Shown: piece after piece, positions 49,096 to 57,598 of the stretch
Layout: each line of letters opens with the position of its first letter
Numbering within the stretch: the stretch's first letter is position 1
Origin: Chitinophaga sp. HK235
GTDB lineage: Bacteria; Bacteroidota; Bacteroidia; Chitinophagales; Chitinophagaceae
NCBI RefSeq assembly: GCF_018255755.1
Contig: NZ_CP073766.1
Coordinates: 5,764,501 to 5,828,500, forward strand
Length of the DNA stretch: 64,000 nucleotides
Reading direction: 5' to 3'
Made by a program: the position numbers and the translations under genes
Notes under the pieces: generated by a model
The model's database searches: none
Seen by the model: only the letters and a program-made list of their open reading frames with translations
What the model was told of the DNA's origin: nothing

Positions 49096-50118
49096 ATGGG
49101 ATTTTTTAATTTTTTAACGCAGGAAATCGCGATTGATCTGGGTACAGCGAACACGCTGATTATACATAATGACCAAGTGGTTGTGGACGAGCCTTCCATT
49201 GTAGCGATAGAACGGGCTAGCGGTAAAATTGTGGCTGTTGGTAAGAAGGCCATGATGATGCACGAAAAAACACACGAATATCTTCGTACGATACGTCCCC
49301 TGAAGGATGGTGTGATCGCGGACTTTAACGCCGCTGAGGGAATGCTCAGGGAACTGATAAAAATGGTTTACCCTAAAAAGCCGCTGTTTGCTCCCAGCTG
49401 GCGTATGGTGATCTGCATTCCTTCCAGTATTACTGAGGTGGAGAAGAGAGCCGTACGTGACTCTGCTGAGCAGGCCGGAGCGAAGGAAGTATACCTTTTA
49501 CACGAACCAATGGCTGCTGCCCTGGGTATTGGCATTGATGTGGAAGAGCCGGTGGGTAACATGATCATTGACATCGGCGGTGGTACCACCGGTATCTCCG
49601 TGATCGCCCTCGCTGGTATCGTTTGTGACCAGAGTATCCGTATCGCCGGTGACGAGTTCACTGCCGATATCATGGAAGCCCTGCGTCGTTACCATAGCTT
49701 GTTGATCGGTGAACGAACCGCAGAACAAATCAAAATCCATATCGGATCTGCCCTGAAAGAACTGGACAATCCGCCTGATGATATCCCGGTAAACGGTCGT
49801 GACCTGGTAACAGGTATCCCTAAACAGATCATGGTATCTTACCAGGAAATAGCAGAAGCCCTGGACAAATCTATCTTTAAAATTGAGGAAGCCATCCTGA
49901 AGGCGCTGGAAACAACGCCGCCAGAGCTGGCATCAGATATTTATCGCAGAGGACTGTACCTGACAGGTGGCGGTGCGCTGCTGCGTGGCCTGGACAAACG
50001 CCTTGCCCAGAAAATCAAACTGCCGGTTCATGTAGCGGACGATCCGCTGCGTGCAGTGGTAAGAGGCACCGGCATCGCCCTGAAACATGTGGGTAAATAT
50101 CCGTTCCTAATGCAATAA
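49096..50118 (+). CDS. mreB: Rod shape-determining protein MreB
   Basis: The 340-residue bacterial actin directs lateral cell-wall growth. I chose the ATG at 49096 (MGFFNFLTQEIAIDLGTANTLI). Nucleotide-binding motifs are IAIDLGTANTLI (phosphate 1), MIIDIGGGTTGISVIAL (phosphate 2) and LYLTGGGALLRGLDKRL (adenosine). The N-terminal amphipathic stretch would bind the membrane. It heads the elongation operon; an unusual 24-bp inverted repeat separates it from mreC. Confidence 0.97.
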   Translation: MGFFNFLTQEIAIDLGTANTLIIHNDQVVVDEPSIVAIERASGKIVAVGKKAMMMHEKTHEYLRTIRPLKDGVIADFNAAEGMLRELIKMVYPKKPLFAPSWRMVICIPSSITEVEKRAVRDSAEQAGAKEVYLLHEPMAAALGIGIDVEEPVGNMIIDIGGGTTGISVIALAGIVCDQSIRIAGDEFTADIMEALRRYHSLLIGERTAEQIKIHIGSALKELDNPPDDIPVNGRDLVTGIPKQIMVSYQEIAEALDKSIFKIEEAILKALETTPPELASDIYRRGLYLTGGGALLRGLDKRLAQKIKLPVHVADDPLRAVVRGTGIALKHVGKYPFLMQ

Positions 50119-50129
50119 ACCTATTTAGC

Positions 50130-50200
50130 TATTTGAATATTTGGTTATTTAGGGATTATCTCACAGAAAAAGGTCTCCTAAATAACCAAATATTCAAATA
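50130..50200. repeat. 24-bp perfect inverted repeat between mreB and mreC
   Basis: The arms at 50130-50153 and 50177-50200 are exact inverted copies with a 23-nt loop. They contain the 12-mer AAATAACCAAAT (minus orientation at 50139-50150; plus at 50180-50191 and again at 50196-50207). There is no T run after the right arm, so this is not a standard terminator. It could be an RNA-processing or stability element or a repetitive palindromic sequence. Confidence 0.85.
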
Positions 50201-50226
50201 ACCAAATCCTTAAATGACTCGCGCTT

Positions 50227-51114
50227 GTGCGGAATTTAATCATTTTCTTTAGGCGATATTTCAACTTCTTCTTATTTCTGCTGCTGGAAGTGATTTGTAT
50301 TGTCCTGGTATTTCAGAACAATAACCTGCAGCGATCAGCCTATCTTAACTCCGCCAATAATGTCAGTGGAAAGTTGTACGACAAGTATAACAACGTACAG
50401 TATTACTTCCATCTGAAAGCCACCAATGACAGCCTGGTAGCTGAAAACACCCGCCTGCACAATGCGTTGCATACCAGCTTTGACTCCATGGTGACCGGCA
50501 CCGGCCTCAAAATAGATACGATCCGCCAGTACAGCGATGACACCCTTCACCGGGTAATCGGTACCCAGATCCGCCGCTATAAATACTTTGAGGCGAAAGT
50601 AATCAACAACTCCGTCAACAAACCCATCAACTATCTCACGATCCACCGCGGCAGCCTGCAGGGTATCCGACCCAATATGGGCGTAATCAGCAGCAGCGGC
50701 GTGGTAGGTGTAGTAAGAAGCGTAAGCGACAACTATGCCGTGGTGCTCTCCATGCTCTCCAAATCCAACTCCGTGGCCATCAGTGCCCGGCTGGCCAAAG
50801 GCAAGGAAATGGGATCTGTACACTGGGATGGCGAAAGCGCCGGTTATGCCCAGCTGAAAGACATCCCTAAAAGCGCCAAAGTACACAAAGGTGATACCGT
50901 GGTTACCAGCGGCTTCTCTGCCCTGTTCCCGGAAAATATCCCTATTGGATACATAGATTCAGTGACAATCGCTGACAAAGCCGGTACCTCTTTCACTATC
51001 CGCCTGAAATTGGCTACCAATTTCTACGGCGTACAATATGTGTATGTGATAGAGAACCTGCTGAAAGATGAACAACAACGACTAGAAGACTCAACGTACA
51101 AGTTGATCAAATGA
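50227..51114 (+). CDS. mreC: Rod shape-determining protein MreC
   Basis: The 295-residue protein has a cytoplasmic start, one membrane helix (about residues 11-29), a coiled coil (about 60-85) and the periplasmic beta domain with YLTIHRGSLQGIRPNMGVISSSGVVGVVRSVSDNYAVVLSML and KVHKGDTVVTSGFSALFPENIPIGYI. MreC scaffolds PBP2 and RodA. The start is GTG at 50227 (no ATG before the membrane helix). Its stop overlaps the mreD ATG by 4 bp. Confidence 0.95.
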   Translation: MRNLIIFFRRYFNFFLFLLLEVICIVLVFQNNNLQRSAYLNSANNVSGKLYDKYNNVQYYFHLKATNDSLVAENTRLHNALHTSFDSMVTGTGLKIDTIRQYSDDTLHRVIGTQIRRYKYFEAKVINNSVNKPINYLTIHRGSLQGIRPNMGVISSSGVVGVVRSVSDNYAVVLSMLSKSNSVAISARLAKGKEMGSVHWDGESAGYAQLKDIPKSAKVHKGDTVVTSGFSALFPENIPIGYIDSVTIADKAGTSFTIRLKLATNFYGVQYVYVIENLLKDEQQRLEDSTYKLIK

Positions 51115-51620
51115 GTATACTGCTAAGAAATATTATCCGGTTTGCATTCCTGTTGCTGATACAGGTATTTGTGCTCAACAAGATACTGATTCATCAGTTG
51201 GTGAGCCCCTATCTGTACATGCTTTTTATCCTGGCGCTGCCTTTTAACCTGCCGCGCCCGATGGTAATGTTACTGGGGTTCCTGATGGGTATTTCCCTCG
51301 ACATGTTTTCCAACACCATGGGGATACACGCGGCCGCCTGCGTATTCATCGCTTACCTGCGCCCGTTTATCATCAACGTACTGTCACCACAGGGTGGTTT
51401 TGAAACTACCCAGAAAACGCCGTCCATGACCAGCATGGGCGTATCTCAGTTCCTGATCTACGCGGCGATACTGGTATTCCTGCATCATGTGGTCTTTTTT
51501 ACACTGGAAGTTTTTGGCTTTGGAAACCTGTTGTATTTAATGCTGAAAATTCTCCTGTCAACTGCCGCCAGCCTTTTCCTGATCGTCTTGTATGAATTGC
51601 TATTTTTCACAAAGAAATAG
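51111..51620 (+). CDS. mreD: Rod shape-determining protein MreD
   Basis: The 169-residue inner-membrane protein has five to six hydrophobic segments and the family pattern LPFNLPRPMVMLLGFLMGISLDMFSNTMGIHAAACVFIAYLRPFI. It stabilises the MreC-PBP2-RodA complex. The ATGA overlap with mreC points to coupled translation. A 113-bp gap without a clear terminator separates it from mrdA. Confidence 0.92.
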   Translation: MSILLRNIIRFAFLLLIQVFVLNKILIHQLVSPYLYMLFILALPFNLPRPMVMLLGFLMGISLDMFSNTMGIHAAACVFIAYLRPFIINVLSPQGGFETTQKTPSMTSMGVSQFLIYAAILVFLHHVVFFTLEVFGFGNLLYLMLKILLSTAASLFLIVLYELLFFTKK

Positions 51621-51733
51621 GACTTCGTTTTTAGTGGTTGCCAAATATTACTATTAAATTTATAGATGGAAGTGGAAGCTGTCAGCGATACTGCCAGCAA
51701 TAAAAAGTTAAAAATTTATCCGTCCTCAATAGC

Positions 51734-53671
51734 ATGTCAGTTTTTAATCAGCCCAGAAAAAGAGTAATACAGGCGATTATACTTGGGATGGTGGTGCTGA
51801 TCATTACCAGGTTGTTTTTCCTGCAGATCGTAGAAAAGAAATACGCCAAGCTGGCGGATGCCAACGCCGTACTACGGAAGGTGGTATACCCCAGCCGTGG
51901 TATCATCTACGACCGGCAAAACCGTGCTATCCTGAGTAACGATGTGTTGTACGACCTCGTAGTTACACCTGCCAACGTTAAAAGCATTGATACTGCTTAT
52001 CTCTGTAAGATCTTAAACATCGATAAGGACGAATTCAGAAAACGTATTGTTAACGCCATCGTGAGAAACGGCCGCGTCCGACAATCTGTTTTTGCTGCCC
52101 TGCTGCCAGCTGAAGTCTTTGGCCAGCTGCAGGAAAGTATGTACCTCTTCCAGCCCGGATTTGAGCTGGTGCCGCGTCAGATCCGCTCCTATCCCTACGC
52201 CGCAGCCGCCAATATCCTGGGATATATCGGGGAGATATCGCCGGAACGCCTTAAGGATTCAGCTTATTCTTCCTATAACTCCGGAGACTACCTCGGCCTC
52301 GCAGGCCTCGAAAGGACCTACGAAGGCATCCTGATGGGACAGCGCGGTATCCAATATCTTGTAAAAGATAACCTTAACAGGCCACAGGGCTCTTATGAGA
52401 ACGGGGAATTCGACAGCGCCGCTATTGCAGGTAAGAACCTGCGCCTGTCGCTGGACATAGAATTACAACAGTTCGGGGAAAAACTCATGAAAGGCAAGAT
52501 GGGCAGTATTGTGGCCATAGATCCGCAAACAGGCGGTATCCTGGCCATGGTAAGCGCTCCCACCTTCGACCCTAACCTGCTCACCGGTTCTTACCGTAGC
52601 AGCAACTCCGTACTCCTGAACCGTGATACAACAAAGCCCACTTTTAACAGGGCCATTCAGGCTACCTATCCGCCAGGTTCCACCTTCAAGCCGATGATCG
52701 CGCTGGTAGGGCTGGATGAAGGTGTGATCACGCCCAGCTTTGGTTATCCCTGCGGTGGCGCCTACTACGGCTGTAGCAGGCCCATCAAGTGTGAGCACCA
52801 TGATGCCGGTCACGCGGCCAACCTGCGGCTGGCACTCTCCCACTCCTGTAACTCTTATTTTGCACACGTATACCGACTCAGTGTAGATGCCGGCAAATTT
52901 GGTGGCATCAGAACCGGCGGCCTCCAGAAATGGTCGGACTATATGCATAGCTTCGGCTTTGGTCACCGTATCGGGATAGACATCCCGAGTGAAGCCAGAG
53001 GAACCGTACCTACACCGTCTTTCTACGATAAAATGTATAAAGGCAGCTGGAACTCCTGTACTTCCGTGTTCCTCGGCATCGGGCAGGGTGAGCTGACCCT
53101 GTCGCCTCTTCAGATGGCCAACGCCATGTGCATCGTAGCTAACCGCGGTTCTTATTTTATTCCGCACTTTGTACAGAGCATTGATAACGACGATACCCAC
53201 GTACTGGATAAATACAAGGAAAGACACGTGGTAGCCCATATCTCCGATACTGCGTATAGTGCAGTAATCCATGGTATGACCGATGTGGTGGAAAGTGGTA
53301 CCGGCCGTGTGGCCCAGATCGAAGGTATCACCATTGGTGGTAAAACCGGTACGGCCGAAAACTATGGCTTCGTAGATGGTAAACGGACCAAACTGAAAAA
53401 CCACGCTGCGTTCGTAGCCTTTGCACCGGCAGAAAATGCCCGTATAGCCATTGCCGTAATCGTTGAGAACTCCGGTTTCGGTGCCCGTTATGCGGCGCCT
53501 ATCGCAAGTCTGATGATGGAGAAATACCTGAAAGACTCCATCTCCGTCAAAAGACAGGCCCTCATGAAATCCGTGATGGAAACGGTGACTATGGACCCGG
53601 CTATGGTGAACAGATCCAAACTGGACTCGCTCAACAACAGTGCTATTATCAAGAAAAACGGAACTAAATAA
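51734..53671 (+). CDS. mrdA: Penicillin-binding protein 2 (elongasome transpeptidase)
   Basis: The 645-residue class B PBP crosslinks peptidoglycan during elongation. It has a short cytoplasmic tail, one membrane helix (about residues 9-27), the pedestal domain (YPSRGIIYDRQNRAILSNDVLYDLVV) and the transpeptidase motifs SxxK (PPGSTFKPM), SxN (SHSCNSYF) and KTG (IGGKTGTAENYG). Several cysteines in the transpeptidase domain (YPCGGAYYGCSRPIKC, WNSCTS) are unusual in number. It belongs to the mreBCD-mrdA-rodA operon. Confidence 0.96.
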   Translation: MSVFNQPRKRVIQAIILGMVVLIITRLFFLQIVEKKYAKLADANAVLRKVVYPSRGIIYDRQNRAILSNDVLYDLVVTPANVKSIDTAYLCKILNIDKDEFRKRIVNAIVRNGRVRQSVFAALLPAEVFGQLQESMYLFQPGFELVPRQIRSYPYAAAANILGYIGEISPERLKDSAYSSYNSGDYLGLAGLERTYEGILMGQRGIQYLVKDNLNRPQGSYENGEFDSAAIAGKNLRLSLDIELQQFGEKLMKGKMGSIVAIDPQTGGILAMVSAPTFDPNLLTGSYRSSNSVLLNRDTTKPTFNRAIQATYPPGSTFKPMIALVGLDEGVITPSFGYPCGGAYYGCSRPIKCEHHDAGHAANLRLALSHSCNSYFAHVYRLSVDAGKFGGIRTGGLQKWSDYMHSFGFGHRIGIDIPSEARGTVPTPSFYDKMYKGSWNSCTSVFLGIGQGELTLSPLQMANAMCIVANRGSYFIPHFVQSIDNDDTHVLDKYKERHVVAHISDTAYSAVIHGMTDVVESGTGRVAQIEGITIGGKTGTAENYGFVDGKRTKLKNHAAFVAFAPAENARIAIAVIVENSGFGARYAAPIASLMMEKYLKDSISVKRQALMKSVMETVTMDPAMVNRSKLDSLNNSAIIKKNGTK

Positions 53672-53699
53672 TTCAAACGTATAAACAGAGGAACCGATA

Positions 53700-54986
53700 A
53701 TGAACCGCTCGCAAGCCAAACTGACACAAGGGATTGACTGGCCTATAGTAGGCCTGTACCTGGCGCTGGTGATCATCGGCATTATGTCCATCTTCGCTGC
53801 GGAATACCGTGGTGATGACAACATCTGGCAGAATATCATCCACCTGAATAAAAACTATTCGCGTCAGATGATGTGGTTGGGTGTGTCGCTGGTACTGGCT
53901 TCCATCATCTGGCTAACAGACAGTAAGTTTTTTACGGCTACCTCCAACCTGTTGTATGCCGGGGGGCTACTGCTGCTGCTATTAGTACTGGCTATCGGTA
54001 AAGACGTAAAGGGGTCGCACTCCTGGCTGGTAGTAGGCGGGTTTCAGTTTCAACCGGCTGAGCTCACAAAACTCTGTACCAACCTGGCTTTGGCTAAATA
54101 CCTATCGTCGCAGGAAACGGACTTTACCAAGTTGCGATCACGATTGATAGCCGGTGCGATCGCACTGATCCCGGCTGCTATCATTATTCTGCAGGACGAA
54201 ACAGGTTTGGCGCTGGTATATTTCTCCTTCTTCCTGGTGATGTTTCGTGAAGGTTTGCCTGGTGTATTGCTGATAATAGCCTTCTCCGGTATTGTGCTGG
54301 TACTGTCTGCCCTCCTGGTGGATAAATACATACTGTTTACCATCTTCTCTGTTATCACGGCGCTGGTCATTTATTTTATGCGCCGGGAGATAAAACGGAA
54401 GCGGTCGAGGTTGCTGATCATACTGGGTGTATACGCCTTCTGTTCGGTATTTGTGATGTTTGTAGTGCCTTTTGCTTTTACGAAGGTGCTGAAAGACTAC
54501 CAGGTACGCCGTATTGAGGTGATGCTGGGTAAAGAGAACGATCCCAAGGCCACCTATAATACCCGGCAGAGTATGATTGCTATTGGTTCCGGCGGCTTCT
54601 GGGGCAAGGGTTACCTGAAAGGAACCCAAACCCGTTACGACTTTGTACCGGAACAGAGTACTGACTTTATCTTCTGTACTATAGGGGAAGACTTTGGTTT
54701 TATAGGCAGCATTGTGTTTCTGGGGCTTTATGTAGCGCTGCTTTTCCGGGTCATTTTTGTAGCTGAACGACAGCGATCGACTTATTCCCGTGTATATGCC
54801 TATGGGGTGGCCAGTATTATCTTCTTCCATCTGGCTATTAACGTCTCGATGACCATTGGTCTGGCGCCGGTGATCGGTATTCCGTTGCCACTGGTGAGTT
54901 ATGGAGGTTCTTCAATGATGACCTTTACCATGCTGATATTTATTATGCTGCGGCTGGATGCCGACCGGCAGATGGTGTTGAGGTAA
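53700..54986 (+). CDS. rodA: Peptidoglycan glycosyltransferase RodA (SEDS)
   Basis: The 428-residue SEDS protein polymerises lipid II with PBP2 as partner. It has about ten membrane segments and the SEDS signatures KDVKGSHSWLVVGGFQFQPAELTKLCTNLALAKYL, ILQDETGLALVYFSFFLVMFREGLP (with the catalytic Asp) and FVPEQSTDFIFCTIGEDFGFIG, then GIPLPLVSYGGSSMMTF. A basic cytoplasmic loop (MRREIKRKRSR) is inserted mid-protein. It starts 28 bp after mrdA and ends the operon. Confidence 0.96.
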   Translation: MNRSQAKLTQGIDWPIVGLYLALVIIGIMSIFAAEYRGDDNIWQNIIHLNKNYSRQMMWLGVSLVLASIIWLTDSKFFTATSNLLYAGGLLLLLLVLAIGKDVKGSHSWLVVGGFQFQPAELTKLCTNLALAKYLSSQETDFTKLRSRLIAGAIALIPAAIIILQDETGLALVYFSFFLVMFREGLPGVLLIIAFSGIVLVLSALLVDKYILFTIFSVITALVIYFMRREIKRKRSRLLIILGVYAFCSVFVMFVVPFAFTKVLKDYQVRRIEVMLGKENDPKATYNTRQSMIAIGSGGFWGKGYLKGTQTRYDFVPEQSTDFIFCTIGEDFGFIGSIVFLGLYVALLFRVIFVAERQRSTYSRVYAYGVASIIFFHLAINVSMTIGLAPVIGIPLPLVSYGGSSMMTFTMLIFIMLRLDADRQMVLR

Positions 54987-55015
54987 GCGGCGGCTGCAAC
55001 TAATGGCTAATGGGC

Positions 55016-55023
55016 TATCTTTG
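55016..55023 (+). promoter_or_regulatory. -7-type element four nt before the MBL-fold gene
   Basis: TATCTTTG matches TAnnTTTG exactly and ends 4 nt before the ATG at 55028. If used, the mRNA would be leaderless or nearly so. No clear -33 element is seen. Confidence 0.4.
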
Positions 55024-55027
55024 CATC

Positions 55028-55774
55028 ATGGCACGTATTATTCCATTATCAGAAGGTTCATTTACAGTAGATGCAACCAAACGTTTTTCTCCTTTCAGGC
55101 TTGGCACAGATAATCTGCAGGACCGTCCGCATGGTTCCCTGCTGGTAGAGATACAGCCCTTTCTGGTGATTACTGACCGCGACTATATACTGTTTGATGC
55201 CGGTCTTGGTTTTCGTAACGAAGACGGTGTATTGCAGATACATCAGCACCTGATTGATCATGGTGTGAATCCCATGGAGATCACCAAGGTATTGATGAGC
55301 CATCTGCATAAAGACCACTCTGGCGGCGTATCTGCCGCTGACCCGATTACCGGGGAGCGCACGTTGACTTTTCCCAATGCCACTTATTATGTCAATAATG
55401 AAGAGATGCTGTATGCGATGGAGCATGCCGGCAAATCTTACCTCTCTGAAGACATTATTTTGCTGCAGCAGCGCGACAATGTGGTGTTTACCACCGGCAA
55501 TGGCAGCATAGATGGTTATATTCATTATGAACTGACTGGCGGCCACTGCCCGTACCACCAGGTATTTCTGATAGATGACGGGGAAGATAAAGTGTTTTTT
55601 GGCGGAGATGTGGCACCACAGATATCGCAGATGAAGAGTCGTTTTGTAGCGAAATATGATTACGATGGCAAACGCAGCATGGAGTTGCGCCAGGAGTTTA
55701 TGGAACGTGGAAAACAGGAAGGCTGGACTTTCCTTTTCTATCATGATACCAAAGAACCTTTTGCCAGATTCTGA
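55028..55774 (+). CDS. MBL-fold metallo-hydrolase
   Basis: The 248-residue protein has the zinc-binding motif MSHLHKDHSGGVSA (HxHxDH), a later GGHCPYHQVFLID (His ligand) and FFGGDVAPQISQMKS (Asp ligand), so both zinc sites are conserved. The opening LSEGSFTVDATKRF is seen in lactonase-like members of the superfamily. Substrate unknown; lactones, thioesters or phosphodiesters are possible. I chose the ATG at 55028 because the longer frame from 55010 adds residues that overlap the -7 element. It lies 19 bp before the AraC gene, which may regulate it. Confidence 0.85.
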   Translation: MARIIPLSEGSFTVDATKRFSPFRLGTDNLQDRPHGSLLVEIQPFLVITDRDYILFDAGLGFRNEDGVLQIHQHLIDHGVNPMEITKVLMSHLHKDHSGGVSAADPITGERTLTFPNATYYVNNEEMLYAMEHAGKSYLSEDIILLQQRDNVVFTTGNGSIDGYIHYELTGGHCPYHQVFLIDDGEDKVFFGGDVAPQISQMKSRFVAKYDYDGKRSMELRQEFMERGKQEGWTFLFYHDTKEPFARF

Positions 55775-55793
55775 CAAACATAGCGGATAGCCT

Positions 55794-56618
55794 ATGTATA
55801 CCTTGTACGACAGTTTTACTTTAACCGGGCAGCACCATATTCAAACGTGGGAGCAGCAAGGTCGTAGCTGGGCGGCATATAGTAATTACCGTCAGCCGGC
55901 GGCTCATGGGCTATATGTGCCACATCCGGTGCTCAATCTGATATTGCGGGGCGAAAAGAGGATGTATGACGGGCGGCGTGTGCATCACCTGCGGGCAGGC
56001 GATGTTTTCCTGATACCAGCAGGCAGTCTTATCTGTTCGGAGATCATGCGTCCTGAAGATGATTTTGCCAGCATCAATCTGGTATTGCCGGAACATCAGT
56101 CTGAATACAGTGATAGCGGGCCTGCGGCGGCGACATTAATGCTCTCTCCTGCTTCTCACTGGCAACAGCTTGCCGAGGAGCTGCTCCGGGACTTCAGGCA
56201 ACCGTCGGCCTTGCCGGATTATGAGTCCGTGATGTGCCGTGTATTACATCTGCTTAATAAAGAGCCGGCAACCGTGAAGCAGGCGTTGGCTACTGTGCCT
56301 TCTCCTTCCATGCAACAGATGATGGTGCAGTTACATAGCGGGTTGCATGAAGTGCGTTTGCTGGAAGAGGTGGCAATGATGGGGCATGTGAGCCCGGCCA
56401 CGCTTAAGCGGCGCTTCCGCAAAACCTACCAGCGCAGTCCTATGGACTGGATATGGGAGAAGCGTTTGCAGATGACAGCGCTCTTGTTGCGGTCTACTGA
56501 TCTGCCGGTGCAGGAAATTGCCTATAGTACCGGGTTTGAGGATATCTCTCATTTTTACCGGCAGTTCCGCAAATGTTTTCTGATGACCCCGGCTCAGTGG
56601 CGTCGGGGGATAAACTGA
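55794..56618 (+). CDS. AraC family transcriptional regulator
   Basis: The 274-residue protein has an N-terminal cupin-like sensing domain (about 1-130, with HHLRAGDVFLIPAGSLICSE) and a C-terminal AraC double helix-turn-helix (about 175-274). EVAMMGHVSPATLKRRFRKTYQRSPMDWIWEKRLQMTALLLRSTDLPVQEIAYSTGFEDISHFYRQFRKCFLMTPAQWRRG shows both helices and the diagnostic final block. The N-terminal half probably binds a small effector. It is placed between the MBL-fold and NTF2-like genes on the same strand and may control them. Confidence 0.92.
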   Translation: MYTLYDSFTLTGQHHIQTWEQQGRSWAAYSNYRQPAAHGLYVPHPVLNLILRGEKRMYDGRRVHHLRAGDVFLIPAGSLICSEIMRPEDDFASINLVLPEHQSEYSDSGPAAATLMLSPASHWQQLAEELLRDFRQPSALPDYESVMCRVLHLLNKEPATVKQALATVPSPSMQQMMVQLHSGLHEVRLLEEVAMMGHVSPATLKRRFRKTYQRSPMDWIWEKRLQMTALLLRSTDLPVQEIAYSTGFEDISHFYRQFRKCFLMTPAQWRRGIN

Positions 56619-56677
56619 GCTTTTCAGCCAATACTACTGTTGGCAAAAACAATAACTTGTCCTGAAAAGAAACAGAT

Positions 56678-57028
56678 ATGGAAAGTATGACCTCTTTTGC
56701 GGATGCCTGGGTACAGGCCTGGAACAGCCACAATCTCGACGATATTATGTCCCACTATTCCGAGGACATTGTCTTTTATTCACCTGTTATCAAGCGGATC
56801 AACAATGACCCCCTGGGCCGTATTCAGGGGAAGGAAGTGCTGAAGGCGTATTTCAGCAAGGCGCTGGTGGCCTATCCTGACCTTCGGTTTGAATTATATC
56901 ATGTACTGGAAGGGGTTGATTCTGCAGTGTTGTATTATAAAAGCATTAATAATAACTTATGTACGGAGATGATGGTATTGCGGGAAGGTAAGGTGGTAGA
57001 AGTAAGGGCGCATTACAAAGCGATGTGA
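56678..57028 (+). CDS. NTF2-like (SnoaL-type) protein
   Basis: The 116-residue protein is one NTF2-like cone fold: FADAWVQAWNSHNLDDIMSHYSEDIVFYSP at the start, then GKEVLKAYFSKALVAYPDLRFELYHVLEGVDSAVLYYKS. Members act as small enzymes or ligand-binding proteins, often in stress or secondary metabolism; the substrate cannot be told. The start could also be the second ATG three codons in. It follows the AraC gene by 59 bp and ends in a terminator. Confidence 0.85.
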   Translation: MESMTSFADAWVQAWNSHNLDDIMSHYSEDIVFYSPVIKRINNDPLGRIQGKEVLKAYFSKALVAYPDLRFELYHVLEGVDSAVLYYKSINNNLCTEMMVLREGKVVEVRAHYKAM

Positions 57029-57050
57029 TTATTTCTCTCCTAAATATATA

Positions 57051-57084
57051 ATAGCCCAGGACTAAAGGTCCTGGGCTATTTTTA
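57051..57084 (+). terminator. Rho-independent terminator after the NTF2-like gene
   Basis: ATAGCCCAGGAC and GTCCTGGGCTAT form a perfect 12-bp stem with a 5-nt loop and are followed by TTTTATTT. The stem is the same as at 42871. Confidence 0.9.
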
Positions 57085-57094
57085 TTTGCTGAGA

Positions 57095-57592
57095 TTATTG
57101 TCTTCTTCTGAAGTTAGCGCCCTGGTTCATTCTGTTGAGGCGCTGGTTGTTGAGATGATTGATCATGATGGTGCGGAATTCCCGTTCACTTTTAAATACT
57201 GCGCCGGCTTTGCGGGCGGGGAGTACGCGTTGGAATTCGTTGGTATATCTTGATCGTATGTCGAACATTTTTTTTTCGTAGCCGAGATCGTTATCCATAT
57301 TTCTTCTGGCGATATCGTCAGGATCGCCGCCGGAAACTTTATCCTGTTGTCTTTTGCTATGGCGTTCTGCGATGAGTGTTTCCACTTCACGGGTATAGTT
57401 CTGGTATACCGGCCAGAATTTCTGGGCTTCTTCGGGGGAGAGGTCCAGTTTTTTGGCCAGATACTGCATTTGCAGTGCTTTTATTTTTTCGGCAGCTTCA
57501 TCAGAGGGAGGCTGTTGGGCCACACTGACGGGGAGCGCGCCGGTCAACATAAGCAGGACAATCCATATTATTTTAAAATCAAAGCGTTTCAT
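57095..57592 (-). CDS. Periplasmic Spy/CpxP-like protein
   Basis: The 165-residue protein has a signal peptide ending SVAQ and a helical, highly charged mature part. LSPEEAQKFWPVYQNYTREVETLIAERHSK resembles the LTxxQ-type helices of Spy/CpxP chaperones as they occur in Bacteroidota. It starts 6 bp after the probable anti-sigma factor gene and is the third gene of an ECF sigma operon, which fits an envelope-stress effector or feedback sensor. Function is inferred from context and helix pattern. Confidence 0.65.
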   Translation of the reverse strand: MKRFDFKIIWIVLLMLTGALPVSVAQQPPSDEAAEKIKALQMQYLAKKLDLSPEEAQKFWPVYQNYTREVETLIAERHSKRQQDKVSGGDPDDIARRNMDNDLGYEKKMFDIRSRYTNEFQRVLPARKAGAVFKSEREFRTIMINHLNNQRLNRMNQGANFRRRQ

Positions 57593-57598
57593 GCATCA

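Noticed and set aside
51666..51767. 33-codon frame between mreD and mrdA
   Set aside because: It overlaps the mrdA start, has no homology pattern and no start signal.
52463..53839. Minus-strand frame of 458 codons
   Set aside because: It is the shadow of mrdA, which has all three transpeptidase motifs on the plus strand.
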